Shown here: piece after piece, positions 42,601 to 52,554 of the stretch
How the letters are laid out: each line of letters opens with the position of its first letter
How positions within the stretch are numbered: the first letter of the stretch is position 1
NCBI GenBank assembly: GCA_016858145.1
Contig: JAEHOE010000029.1
Coordinates: forward strand, 124,001 to 188,000
DNA length: 64,000 bases
From: Edaphochlamys debaryana
Lineage: Eukaryota; Chlorophyta; Chlorophyceae; Chlamydomonadales
Direction of reading: 5' to 3'
Position numbers and translations under genes: made by a program
Notes under the pieces: model-generated
The model's database searches: none
Told to the model about the DNA's origin: nothing
The model's input: the letters and a program-made list of their open reading frames with translations, nothing else

Positions 42601-45600
42601 GCTGAGGTGGGACCGGGGGTGTGAGGGACAGCAGCTGGGGACCCGGCAGGGGGCGGGGGCGACGGGCGGGGGGGTCGGGCTGCCTGTGAGTGGGCGGCGG
42701 GGGACCGCTCACGGGCATCAGGACATCATCGCCACCCCTTCTCCCACCCCCATCCCCTCGACCCTCCCCCAGGCGGCCGTCCACGCGGCCCTCGCGGCCG
42801 GCGCTCCCCCCGTGGAGATGCACCGCCTCCTCCTGGGCCTCACATCGGAGGGCCAGGACATACGGCCCTGGGCCGCCGCCTGCGGCTGCTGCCGCGCCGT
42901 CGTCCCCCCCTGGAGCGACGCCGCCACCCACGCCGCCGCCCTGGCGCCGCCGTCGGACGCGTCGGCGGGGCCGCTGGGCGCCATCCTGGCGGCGGTGGCG
43001 GAGGGCAGCGGCGGCGCGGGGCTGCGGGGGCAGGGCGGCGGCGACCGGGAGTCGAAGAGTCGCGCGGGGAGCCCAACCGGCGGCGGAGGCGGAGGCGTGA
43101 GCAGCGCCGCGCTGGCGGCGGCGCTGAGGAAGGGCGTGAGCTTCATCGGGCGGCGGCCCGGCGGCGGCGGCGGCGGCGGCGGGGCTGGCGGCGCTGCCAG
43201 CACTGGCGGCGGCGGCGGCGGCGGCGCGCCTGCGTCCAACGGCATGCTGCCCCCGGGGGCCGACCCGCGCGCCGCCGACGCTGGCGGCGTCGCCGTCACG
43301 CCCTCCGGCAGGGCCGACGGCAGCGCGGCGCCGCCGACGGCGCCGTCGGGTTGCGGCGGCGGCGGCGGCCGCAAGGCGGCGGCGATGTCGGCGGCGGCGC
43401 AGCAGGCGTACATGCGGCGGCTGACGGTAAGCATCGGTTGCAGGGACACGCGCTGACGTCAGCCCGGCTTCGGGATGTTTACCAGCGCCAAAGGAAGCTC
43501 CGCCTTCATGGAGAGGCGACGCGGTATGCCTGAGCTCATACACGCAGCGCCCCACCCTCTCCTTGCCCGTTACTCTCCTCTCCCTCCCCCCTCTCCCCTC
43601 CCCCCCCCCCAGTCCTGGCTGGCCGACCTCATCGACGGGGGGGACGTGCCCACGCTCTCCCGTCTGCTGCCCGAGGCGGCAGTGGAGGCGGTGGGCAGCG
43701 GGCTGCAGCTGGGCTGCGCGCCGGACTGCATGGCGGCGTGGTGAGCGGCAGGAAGAGGCGAACAGAGGGGGAGGAGAGCGGGGAAGAGGGCTGGGACGTG
43801 GGCGGGGTACAGGCCACGGGGCACGGGTTTGGTTGGGCCGGAAATGCGCTCGCCCGTCGCACGTGAGACGAGTCAGTGCCGTACCTGCTTGCCGTACGTC
43901 CTGGATCTGGATCTGCCCCCCACCCCCAGGCTGCTTGGCTCCCTCAGCGCCGGGGGTTTCAACTACACCCCCTACAAGGACCTCACGGGTGGGGCGTCGG
44001 GTCTGGGGCAGGGTCACAGGGTAGGGTGCAGGGCGCAAGGACCGTGCTATACCGTAGTAGCTACAAAGGGCCGAAGGTGTGCGTCGACTGGTTCATGAGC
44101 CACACGCAAGCCGCTGACGAAGCAGCCTTCCGTCGGCCTCCCATGGGCATCCACGCTCGCGTCCAGCCTGCTGACCTGCCTCGCCCCTTCCTTGCCACCC
44201 TACCCCACCCCATGCGCTCTCCAATACTCCCCCCTTTACTTTCCCAATACTCTAAACCCTAAAACCCTAAAACCCTAACCTGCAGGCGTTCTCGCCAGCA
44301 AGTACGACCAGACGCACGCGGACCTGGGGGGACCCGTCACCCAGGCAAGGAGCACAGGAGGAGGATGGGACAGGGAGAGAACTCGGGAGCGGTAGGGCAA
44401 AAAGATGAAGAGGTTGAAGGATGCAGATTTGCGGCCTGAGCGAGGCGAGTGCGGTGAGTGCGTGGCGAGGCGTGGCAGGCCAAGGCCCCGGGAGCCACAC
44501 CCAAGCCGCCAAACCCGACCTCCCTACCTCCCTACCCACTGGACCTTTCGCTCTGGACCTCTCCGGTTTCTAATCCGGTGTCGAACATCACCCCCCTACA
44601 CCTCCCCACTTGCCTCAACAAACCCTGATCCCCCCCCACACACACCTCCATCCCCCCCCCCCAGGGTTTGGAGCAGGCCGCCTTGTCCACTGTGGCGCGG
44701 GTGCGGCTGCTGGAGGAGCGAGGGCAGGACCTGCACAGGTGCGGTGGGGGTATCAAAAGGGTTTATGAATCGCCTCGCACTGCTTATGCATTGGAGGGAT
44801 AATGGGCCCGCCTCTCGCTGCTCAAAAGGGGAGGAGAACCAGTTTGCTAGGGGGGAGAGGGGGCTGTGGGAAAGGACGCTGGTGCCGGCGGGCCGGGGCC
44901 TCCTGGGTGGCTGTGTGAAAGACACTGCCCTCTTCCCCCCCTCCCCTCACCTCCCCCCTCCCCCCCTCCCTCCCCCTCCCCCCCCTCCCCCCCCTCCCCC
45001 CCCTCCCCCCCTCCCCCCCTCCCCCCTCCCCCCTAGGGAGGTGGTCAAGCTCAAGCGCACCCTGGCCGACCACCGCCGCGCGGAGCGGGCCCGGGCGATG
45101 GCGGAGGCGGAGGCCAAGGAGCGGAGGGCCTCGAGCAGGAAGGAGCGGCCCGTGCACCCGGTGCAGGTGGGGGGGAAGGAGTGGGCTGTAGCTGAGCGGG
45201 GTCGACAGGGCCGTGGAAAAGGCTGGTAAAGGCCTGGGGGAGAAAACGGGGAGTGGACTAGCTGTGGAGGCGCTGAGCCCAGATCTCCGCCTCCCGGGCC
45301 ATAGAGGCCAAGTGGCCGTCCTAGCCCAGGGGTACCTGTGACACGTGCAAAACACCCCTATCCACCCCTATCTTCCCCCTCCTCGCCCCCACCCCCTCTT
45401 CCTCCACCCCCCAGGCCTTCATCGAGGCCAAGTGGGCTGACTTCTTCGTGGGCCTGGGCCAGGGGGCCAACATCCCCCGGGTGCTGCGGGCCGAGGGACG
45501 CATCTTCAACAGGTGCGGCCTCGCGTTGTGTGGCCAAGGGGGAGTGCATCCTCCCAAGGGGGAGTGCATCCTCCCAAGGGGGAGTGCATCCTCCCAAGGG

Positions 45601-48600
45601 GGAGTGCATCCTCCCAAGGGGGAGTGCATCCTCCCAAGGGGGAGTGCATCCTCCCAAGGGGGAGTGCATCCTCGTGCAGGCCAGCCTCGCGCCCCCTCTA
45701 TGTTCCCCACCCTTGCGTACCTGGCTGCGGCCCTGGGACGGGGGACGGAGGAGGGGGAGGGAAGGGAAGGGCAAGTGAGTCATGCACCCACACGCCCCCT
45801 CGTGAACCCCACGCTCGCCCACGTTCATCACCCTCCTTGCCCACAACCTCTGCCTCATCCCCCCATCCCACCCACCCACCCCCCACCCAGGCGGCTGGAG
45901 AAGGTGGACGCCGAGCGAATGGTCAACGCCATTTGGGACGCCAAGGACGAGTGGCAGGCCAAGAACCGCGGGTCGCGGGTGACGCTGGACGACTTCCTGG
46001 CCACGTACATGCAGGTGCGTGCGCGTGTTGGGCGTGTACGTTTGTACGGCACTTGTGCGTGTGCGTGTACGGCAAGTGTGCGCCGCACACGTCGGCGGGC
46101 GCAGGGCAGGGGCGCGAGGCGCCTGCGGGAAACCGAAAGCCACTCAACCCACCCCCAAAACCCAAGCCCTAAACCCTTTATCCCCACCCTCACGCCCCAC
46201 TACTCGCCCCCCTCCCCCCCGCAGCGCAAGTACGTCGCCCCCCGCGCCATCGCCGAGACCGCCTACAACCTGGTCTACACGCTGGGGCAGCACGCGTACG
46301 ACCCCGACTGCAACCTGTTCATAAAGGTGGGGGGGGGGGGCTGAAGGGGGGCGGGGACCGGACTACAACCTGTTCATAAGGTGGACGAGGAGTGGATGTA
46401 AGTAAACCCGGCCTGCGGTGATGACGGTGGGATACATGGTTGCGGACGAAGTTGGCCCGCGGGAAAGAGGCCAAGGCCATTCTCATGGGAAGAAGGGGCC
46501 TCGCCGTCCAGCCTGACCGCTGTTGCTCCTTTCCCTTGCCCCTGACTCTACTCCACCCCACCCCACCCCACCCCACCCACCCACCCCCAGTGCCTGCTGG
46601 GCGAGATCGACGAGGGCATCCGCAAGGAGGAGGAGGAGCTGCAGGTGGGGCCGCACGTGGTGTGTGTGGAGCTTGTGCCCCTCACGCCCATTCAACCCTC
46701 AGCCCCGGTGGCCTTCTTGCTTTTGCACCTTCCCCGCTTCTGTCCTCTTTCCTTGCCGCCCTCATGCCCCACCCCCAACACCCCCATCCTCCACCCCCCC
46801 AGGCCGACGTCGTCAACACGCTGCCTCCCTCCCTCCCTTCCCCGGCTTCAACCCCCTCCACCCCTCGACACCTCGCCCCTGCCTCACCCCTACCCCCCTC
46901 ACCCTCTACCCCCCCCTATCCCTCTCACTCTACCCCCCCCCCCTGCCTCACCCCTTGCCCCCCTCACACCACCCCCCAGGCCGACGTGGTCAACATGCTG
47001 TCGTGCGTTGACCGGGCCACGCACGGCCGAGCCACGGGCTACCTGGCCAAGCGGGACATGCGGGTGGCGCTCAAGGTGGGTTGCCTTGCTTCCAACTTGA
47101 AACTAGTGAAGTTATTCGGGCTTATACGTCGGAGGAACAGAGTAAACAGATCCAAAGTCGAGGGCGCCCCCAACCGCAATGACCGCATGCCCCTCCCCTC
47201 TGGCCCACCCCTCTGCCCCCCGCAGGGCTTCTTCTCGTCCAAGAAGCCCACCCGCATCGAGGAGGTGGGGAAGGGGGGGGAGGCGGAGGAGGGGGCGCGT
47301 GAAGGGGGAAGGGACAGGGGGCGCCTGGGAGTGGCATGGCGTTGGCGTGGGATGGGGCTTGTAACGGGGCCCCTAGAGGCGGCCCGCCTCGAGGATTTGA
47401 GGGCGGGATGGGTGGGCCCGTCCTCCGGCCTCAAACCGCGTACGGTAACCTCAACTGGTCGAACCCCTCAACCACCAACCGCCCAACCACCAACCGCCCA
47501 ACCGCCAACCGCCCAGGTCCTGGAGGCGCTGGACACGGACTGCCCCGCCGACACGGTGCAGTACCGCCGCCTGTTTGACGACGACGGTGACCTCAACCAG
47601 GTGGGGGGGGAGGGGGGCAGGGGAGGGGGGGGCGACTGGGGTTAGGTGATGAGGGGCCATGGACGGGTTGAGGGGAGGGCTGAGCGGAAGGGGTTGATCT
47701 TGAGTGCAAGAAAACGAGTAGGGTGGCAGCCGGCGAGCCCGATGCACGCCTCGGTCTAGAGGAAGGAGGTGGAAGGCTGTGGGGCGCACTGGCCAACGGG
47801 GGGACAGGATGTGGGGTGGGAAGCACGAAGATGAGGGTTCGTATGTAGGGCGCAGTGGGGTGGGAAGTAATGGTAGGCAGTGCTCCTTCTCTGTCCCTCC
47901 CTCCTCAGGGTATCTTTGCGGAGACCATTCGCACTCAGCTGCTGGCGGAGAGGCTGGAGCAGCTGCAGGTGGTTGGTGGTTGGTGGTTGGGGGGGGGGGG
48001 GGAAGCGGGCCATGATGAGGGGACGCACTTCCGAGGTTTCACTCTGGTTTGGTTTCGCAAGTTTGGCCCGCCGGTGTAGAGGGGTGAGGCTACGGCCCGC
48101 GAGCTCAGCCACAGCCCAATGACGACGACGAGTGGTGCGCTATGCGCTGTGGGCACTGACTTTGTTTGGTGCACTAAGCGCTTCTGTGTCAAGCGCTTAG
48201 TCCACCAAACAAAGTCAGTGCCCCCAGCGCATAGCATACCACTTGCCGTCGTCCTTAGGGATACTGGGCTGGATACCAAGCAGGGGCTCCTACGGGGGAG
48301 GAGCAAAGGGGACTGCGCTTTGTTGTTCTTTCTGGATCTACTTCGCTCTGGCCGCGGCTCAGGCCCTGGCTCAGGCCTCGCGACTGGCTAGCCCATACCC
48401 ACCTCGCTCCCTACCCCACCAAGCACACAGACACTCATGCCAACCCTCTGACCCCACCAGCAGTTGTCTCCGCGCGCCACCCCCACCCTGAACACACTCC
48501 CTTTCGCATCCAGCCAACCACCTTCCTGACCACCCGTTCAACTGTCCAACCACCCTGCCGTCCAACTGACAACCAACCAACCAACCACCTGGATCGCAGG

Positions 48601-51598
48601 CCCTGGACGATGCGCTCATGGAGGCGGCCGAGAAGGCCCGGGTGCGCTACGTGCCCCCCTCCCTGCTCACCGCCGCGATCAAGGTGGGTTGGGCCGCGTC
48701 ACGATGATCGGGTGGCGGGTTTTCTCTGATCCGCAACCGCTCACAAGTGAAGGGCGCGTGCGACTCAACCGCAGGCCGCAATCCCAGACTGTACGGAGGA
48801 CACCGTACGGCAGCACATGCGCATGGTGTACGGCCTGGACGCGCGCGTGCGTGCCGCCGAGGCGGCCGCCGCCGCCGCCAACGCCGGCGGCGCGGGGGCC
48901 GCGGGCGGCGGCGGCACGACGCCCCGGGGCGGCAAGGGCGGCGCTCCTGCCTCCGGTGCAGCGGCTGCGGCTGCCGCGGCGGCGGCCGGCACGGGCGCGG
49001 CGGCTCCCACTGCGGCGCAAGGGGATGCGGCCCCGGCAGGTGGGTGGGGATGGCTATGGTTGAGGGATTGCATAGCTTCTTCCCCTTTTTCTCCATAGGA
49101 CGAGGGCCCAACGGGTCCTGATGGGCAAGCGCCCAGCAGTCCCCCACTAACTGCTGGCACGGTCCGTGCTCCTGGTGGGGCCCACAATCCCACTCCGCCT
49201 GCCCCTTGACTCCACTGCCTGTTTCCCTTTCGCCCCTTCTCCCCCCATCCCCTCGCCCCACTCCCCCCAGTCGAGCTGCTCACCCCCGAGGGCGTTATGG
49301 CGCTCATCCGCCGCGGCTGGGTGCAGACGGTGCCGTCCTTCGCGGCCGCAATCACGGTAGGCATGCTGGAGTCAAGGAGTGGAGTGGCGGCATTTCTGCC
49401 CCCGAGTAACGTTACCCGTTTCTCTCACCCATGCCCCCTCGTTGCGCCCTCAACTGCACCCGCTCCCCCCTCTCCCTCCCTCCCTCCCTCCCTCCCTCCC
49501 TCCCTCCCTCCCTCCCTCCCTCTCCGCCCCCTCAGTCCCTAGGTATTGCCTCCAAGCTCAAGGCCCGCCTGGCATCAGTCATGCAGGCGGCGGCAGACGG
49601 GCGGTCGCAGGTACGGCGTCGGACGGGGTGGGGCCTGGTGGGCTATGCCTTCATGCAGTAGATACCTCACGCGTACCGTACGGTACTAGCCGACTTGGTG
49701 CCGTACTGCCCCCTTGGCGCAGCTTTGGCCCCAAAGCCACATTGCGCCTTGCCCTGCCACTCTCGTTCCCTCTCCTGCCACTAACCACTGCCCTCCACGC
49801 ACAAGTGGTGCCCCCTTCCCCGACCCACATCCCCCTCCCCCGACCCACATCCCCCTCCCCCACCCTCGCAGACCCCCGACGGACTCCGCTCCGGCGGCTC
49901 CAAGCGCGCCCCGGGCGCCGGCGGCGGCGGCTGGGCGGGCCTGCTGGGGCTCGCCCGCGTTGCCGGCGGCGGCGGCGGCAACACCGCTGGCGGCGGCGAC
50001 AGCGGCCGCACCAGCCCCGCGCTTTTGTCGGAGGCACTGGGCCGTAGTGCTCCGTCGGGCACGACGGGATCTGGATCCGCGTCGGGGGGTATCGAGGGCG
50101 CCACACGGAATCAGCGTGTGGCTGTGAAGCGGCTGAGGTACCTTCGAGCCATGGATGCAGTGAGGGAGACGTGGCTGCAGGTGGGCGGGGCTGGGGGACC
50201 GGGGGCTGGGGTTTCGGGGTTTAGAGACGTGGAACATGAGGTTTTTGGGGAGCTGGCGGCTGGGGAGGGGCGCAGTTGCTGCATAGATGGCGGGGAAAGA
50301 CGTCGGGAACCCGGGCCAGCTTCTGAGATCTGCAACAAGGCTCGACCAACCTTCGTGCGCGCCTGCACATTGCGCCGCCTCTCTTTCCTCGCTGTGCAGG
50401 AGGAGAAGGCTCGTGTGAATGCGCTCATCGGGGCAAAGACGCCCGACCCTCCGGCTTCCGCGTCCGGCGTCCAGCCGGGCTCCCACGGCACAGGCGACGG
50501 CGCGCCGCCGCCGCCCAGCGCCTCAGTCATCGCCGCCGCCGCGGCGGCTGCCGCCGCCACGCCCGCCATCGGCAGCGCGCTTAGTAATATCGGCCACCTT
50601 CCAACTGCCAAGGAGTTTGCGGATGACGATGATCCCGAGGTGGCGGCGCTGGAGGCGGCGCAGCGGTTGCTTGCGGAGCAGTTGGCGGCGGCGGCGGTGG
50701 CGGCGGCAGGTGACGGCGCCGCCGGTGGCGGCGGCGGTGGCGGAAAGGCGGGCGGCCGCGGCGTCAAGTTCGGTGGCGGCGACGGAGGCGACGGGCCGCC
50801 GTCGACGCCGCGGCTGCGGCGGCTGGCCAGCAATGTGGGGGGCGGCGCGGCGGCGGCGGCAGCGGCTGTTGTGGACGAGGTAGGCGGGCGGCGGCGCACG
50901 GCGGTTGTGTTGCGTTGGGTGCTGTGTGAGCTCTAGCAAGATGGTGCACCGGTGCGATCGTTTTTTGCATTCACGCTCGTCCCCGCCATCATCCGGGCTC
51001 GGCCCGCTCGTCCACCGTTCCCGCCTTCCCTCCCCAATCCCTTCTCCCACTAACCCTCACTGATCCCTCCCTCTCCCCCCTCCTCCCCTCCCCCGCACCC
51101 CCAGGTGGGCGAGCGCGCTGCCTGCCTGCGGGCCCTGGGGGGCCTCATGGTGGCGCTGGTGGAGGACCGCCCGGACGCACCCTCGGCGGCACTGGACCCA
51201 GAGGTACGAGGGGCAGGGGCTCGGGGGCCGGTTGGCCCGTTGGCATTACGGGGCCGGTTGGCATGTTACGGGGCCCGTTGACCCGTTAGGGGGCCGGTTG
51301 ACCCGTTAGGGGACTTGGTTGGAGGGGAGGAAGGGCATGTGCAAAGCTGCAAACATGGTGAGTCGGGGCTGAGATACGTGAGTGAAGGTGAGAGCGGCGG
51401 CGGCTCGTCACTTCCTACACCATGGCTTCTTGACATGCCTCCTGTCCCTGACTAGTCGGTACGGTCCCCCCTCTTCCCGCCACCTGCCCCCAGGTCCGTC
51501 GCCAGCTGTACCACGACCCGGGCGACGACGACAGCGACGACGAGGAGGGCAAGGGAGGCGGCAGCGGCGAGGGCGACGGAGACAGCGACGACAACTGA
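36631..51598 (+). CDS. Giant coiled-coil protein, candidate axonemal/ciliary component
   Basis: There are thirty-four exons: 36631-36653, 36902-37882, 38037-38095, 38343-39024, 39237-39363, 39753-40197, 40403-40461, 40878-40978, 41249-41371, 41646-41697, 42031-42147, 42398-42571, 42773-43426, 43613-43740, 43930-43988, 44286-44344, 44665-44738, 45037-45166, 45415-45512, 45891-46014, 46225-46326, 46591-46644, 46980-47075, 47226-47264, 47517-47600, 47909-47968, 48600-48683, 48775-49039, 49271-49356, 49536-49610, 49872-50180, 50400-50879, 51105-51203 and 51494-51598. Every phase agrees, giving 2069 codons. The N-terminal third is Ser/Gly/Ala-rich, with a His-Ser run. IVAQVGVSCVERAHLLHGLW resembles the CAERG-type motif of axonemal dynein light chain/AXDND1-like proteins (inference). 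Long coiled coils, a helical domain (AFIEAKWADFFVGLG...), an EF-hand-like FDDDGDLNQGIFAE and an acidic DDDSDDEE tail follow. Introns 7 and 16 have GC donors. Confidence 0.75.
41590..41640 (+). repeat. Pyrimidine-side minisatellite at an acceptor
   Basis: A 12-base unit, ACCCCGACCCGG with variants, is repeated about four times and runs directly into the TTGCAG acceptor of exon 10 of the coiled-coil gene. Confidence 0.75.
42275..42296 (+). repeat. Copy of the exon 12 acceptor edge (coiled-coil gene)
   Basis: CAGGAGGTCGAGTCGG repeats the true acceptor and exon start (42395-42410) 120 bases upstream and then diverges. It is a potential cryptic acceptor. Confidence 0.75.
44252..44280 (-). repeat. 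Interstitial telomere-type repeat
   Basis: CTAAACCCTAAAACCCTAAA continues ACCCTAACC: two full and two partial units of CCCTAAAA, the complement of TTTTAGGG, the Chlamydomonas telomere unit. It forms the end of the intron before exon 16 of the coiled-coil gene, right next to the CTGCAG acceptor. Confidence 0.8.
44936..45032 (+). repeat. C-rich low-complexity tract
   Basis: Nearly 100 bases of CCCCCCT-type repeats form the polypyrimidine tract of the intron before exon 18 of the coiled-coil gene. Such tracts are common in this gene but this is the longest. Confidence 0.85.
45300..45317 (+). repeat. Decayed copy of the exon 19 start (coiled-coil gene)
   Basis: CATAGAGGCCAAGTGG repeats CATCGAGGCCAAGTGG from the start of exon 19 (45420-45435) 120 bases upstream in the intron. 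There is no AG acceptor in front of the copy. Confidence 0.6.
45541..45673 (+). repeat. Perfect 20-nt minisatellite
   Basis: The unit GGAGTGCATCCTCCCAAGGG is repeated six times without a single change, plus a partial seventh copy, in the intron after exon 19 of the coiled-coil gene. The lack of divergence indicates recent expansion. Confidence 0.95.
46357..46384 (+). repeat. Copy of the exon 21 donor edge (coiled-coil gene)
   Basis: CCGGACTACAACCTGTTCAT then AAGGTGG repeats the end of exon 21 and its donor (46304-46330) about 54 bases downstream. One A is missing from the AAAG before the donor, so the copy would shift the frame if used. Confidence 0.75.
46793..46826 (+). repeat. Decayed copy of the exon 23 start (coiled-coil gene)
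   Basis: CCCCCCCAGGCCGACGTCGT then CAACACGCTG copies the acceptor and the first 20 bases of exon 23 (CCCCCCAG|GCCGACGTGGTCAACATGCTG at 46973-47000) 180 bases upstream, with a usable CAG acceptor. Confidence 0.75.
48121..48253. mobile_element. Foldback (hairpin) element, MITE-like
   Basis: The left arm 48121-48183 and right arm 48191-48253 are inverted copies, about 57 of 63 positions matching, with a 7-base loop (CTGTGTC). The centre of the arms reads GCACTGACTTTGTTTGGTG on one side and its complement on the other. No clear target-site duplication is seen. It lies in the 631-base intron before exon 27 of the coiled-coil gene. Confidence 0.85.
49471..49523 (+). repeat. (TCCC)n microsatellite
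   Basis: About thirteen uninterrupted TCCC units form the polypyrimidine tract of the intron before exon 30 of the coiled-coil gene. Confidence 0.9.
51223..51313 (+). repeat. Short intronic tandem repeat
   Basis: Units of GGGGCCGGTTGACCCGTTA and close variants are repeated about four times in the last intron of the coiled-coil gene. Confidence 0.75.
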
Positions 51599-52242
51599 AG
51601 CGGCTAGCCGGGGAGGGGCGAGGGGAAGCGGGGGCTACTTCAGGGGGGCTACCGGTATTCCATTGTTTGCTGGGGGGTGGAGTAAGGCACGAGTAGGAGG
51701 GGGCAATGATACTTCTTGCTGCGTTTCATCCACATTTGGGCAATGCATTCATCCTCTAGAGCAGACGTGTGGCGCATTCAGGTTGAGGTGTATCTGGCTT
51801 TTGCCGATAGGGTTGCGAGGGTGATACGAGAGGCAAGGCATGGGATCCTCGGGTGTTTGTCGTCGAGTGAGGCTTTGATGTATGCACGAGGCGCCCTACA
51901 GATTCTCCCACAACGTTCGGGGTTAGCGGCAAACAGTACGAGATAAGCTGTGCATTTGCAGTCGGCGCAGCGGTGTGCCGAAGCTACTTGGCGGGGGCAA
52001 CCTGCGTGCGCTTTGTGGCAGGGTTTGGCAGGGTGGACTGAGGTGGCGGCAACCTGCCCATCTGGCGACAGGTGGGGTTGTGGTGGCAGACAACTGCTGA
52101 ACTCCGCTCTCAGACAACAGCTCCCATGGGGCATGGTTCGAGAATTGGAGGACTTTGAGGGTGCTGTGTGCTGTCCGGCAGTACGGCGACCCCGTTGGTT
52201 TCGGGCAACGCGCCAAACGTTCCTTCAATTGTACTTTGCAGC

Positions 52243-52247
52243 TGTAA
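52243..52247 (+). terminator. Likely polyadenylation signal TGTAA
   Basis: TGTAA lies 645 bases after the stop of the coiled-coil gene and 230 bases before the TATA-like box of the next gene. Confidence 0.45.
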
Positions 52248-52478
52248 CGCTCCTTCGTAGTTATGACATAGCCCCCTAGCGCGCCCGCGGGCGCGTCGTC
52301 GGTCCCGGTCAACGCAACATTGGGTCGCGCGCACCGAAGCAGACATGTCCCCGTTCAGCTGGAACAACAGCAGCAGCCCATATGCATGTATGTAGACGTT
52401 GTCGGGCCCCGAAGCTTGCTGCCCACCATTCCTCGTCACCATTCCTCAAGCCGCGTGCTGCCTGTGCCACTGCAGCCA

Positions 52479-52486
52479 TATATAAA
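52479..52486 (+). promoter_or_regulatory. TATA box candidate TATATAAA
   Basis: This is a consensus TATA box in GC-rich surroundings, about 70 bases before the chosen ATG at 52555. It predicts a start site near 52510 and a 5' UTR of about 45 bases. Confidence 0.55.
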
Positions 52487-52554
52487 CGAGAGACATATGG
52501 AGAGCTGCATGCGTACTCGTCCTCACGGCAGGTGCGACCCAGCTGGCGGAGAGA

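Larger units (their letters stand above)
51599..52554. other. 3' UTR and promoter region
   Basis: The spacer holds the 3' UTR of the coiled-coil gene up to the TGTAA at 52243, then the promoter of the next gene. A perfect 16-base palindrome CGCGCCCGCGGGCGCG lies at about 52280. No gene is seen. Confidence 0.55.

Noticed and set aside
42383..44038. A 551-codon minus-strand frame
   Set aside because: It runs across exons and introns of the plus-strand coiled-coil gene without respecting their borders, and is Arg/Ala/Gly-biased, as expected for a shadow frame.
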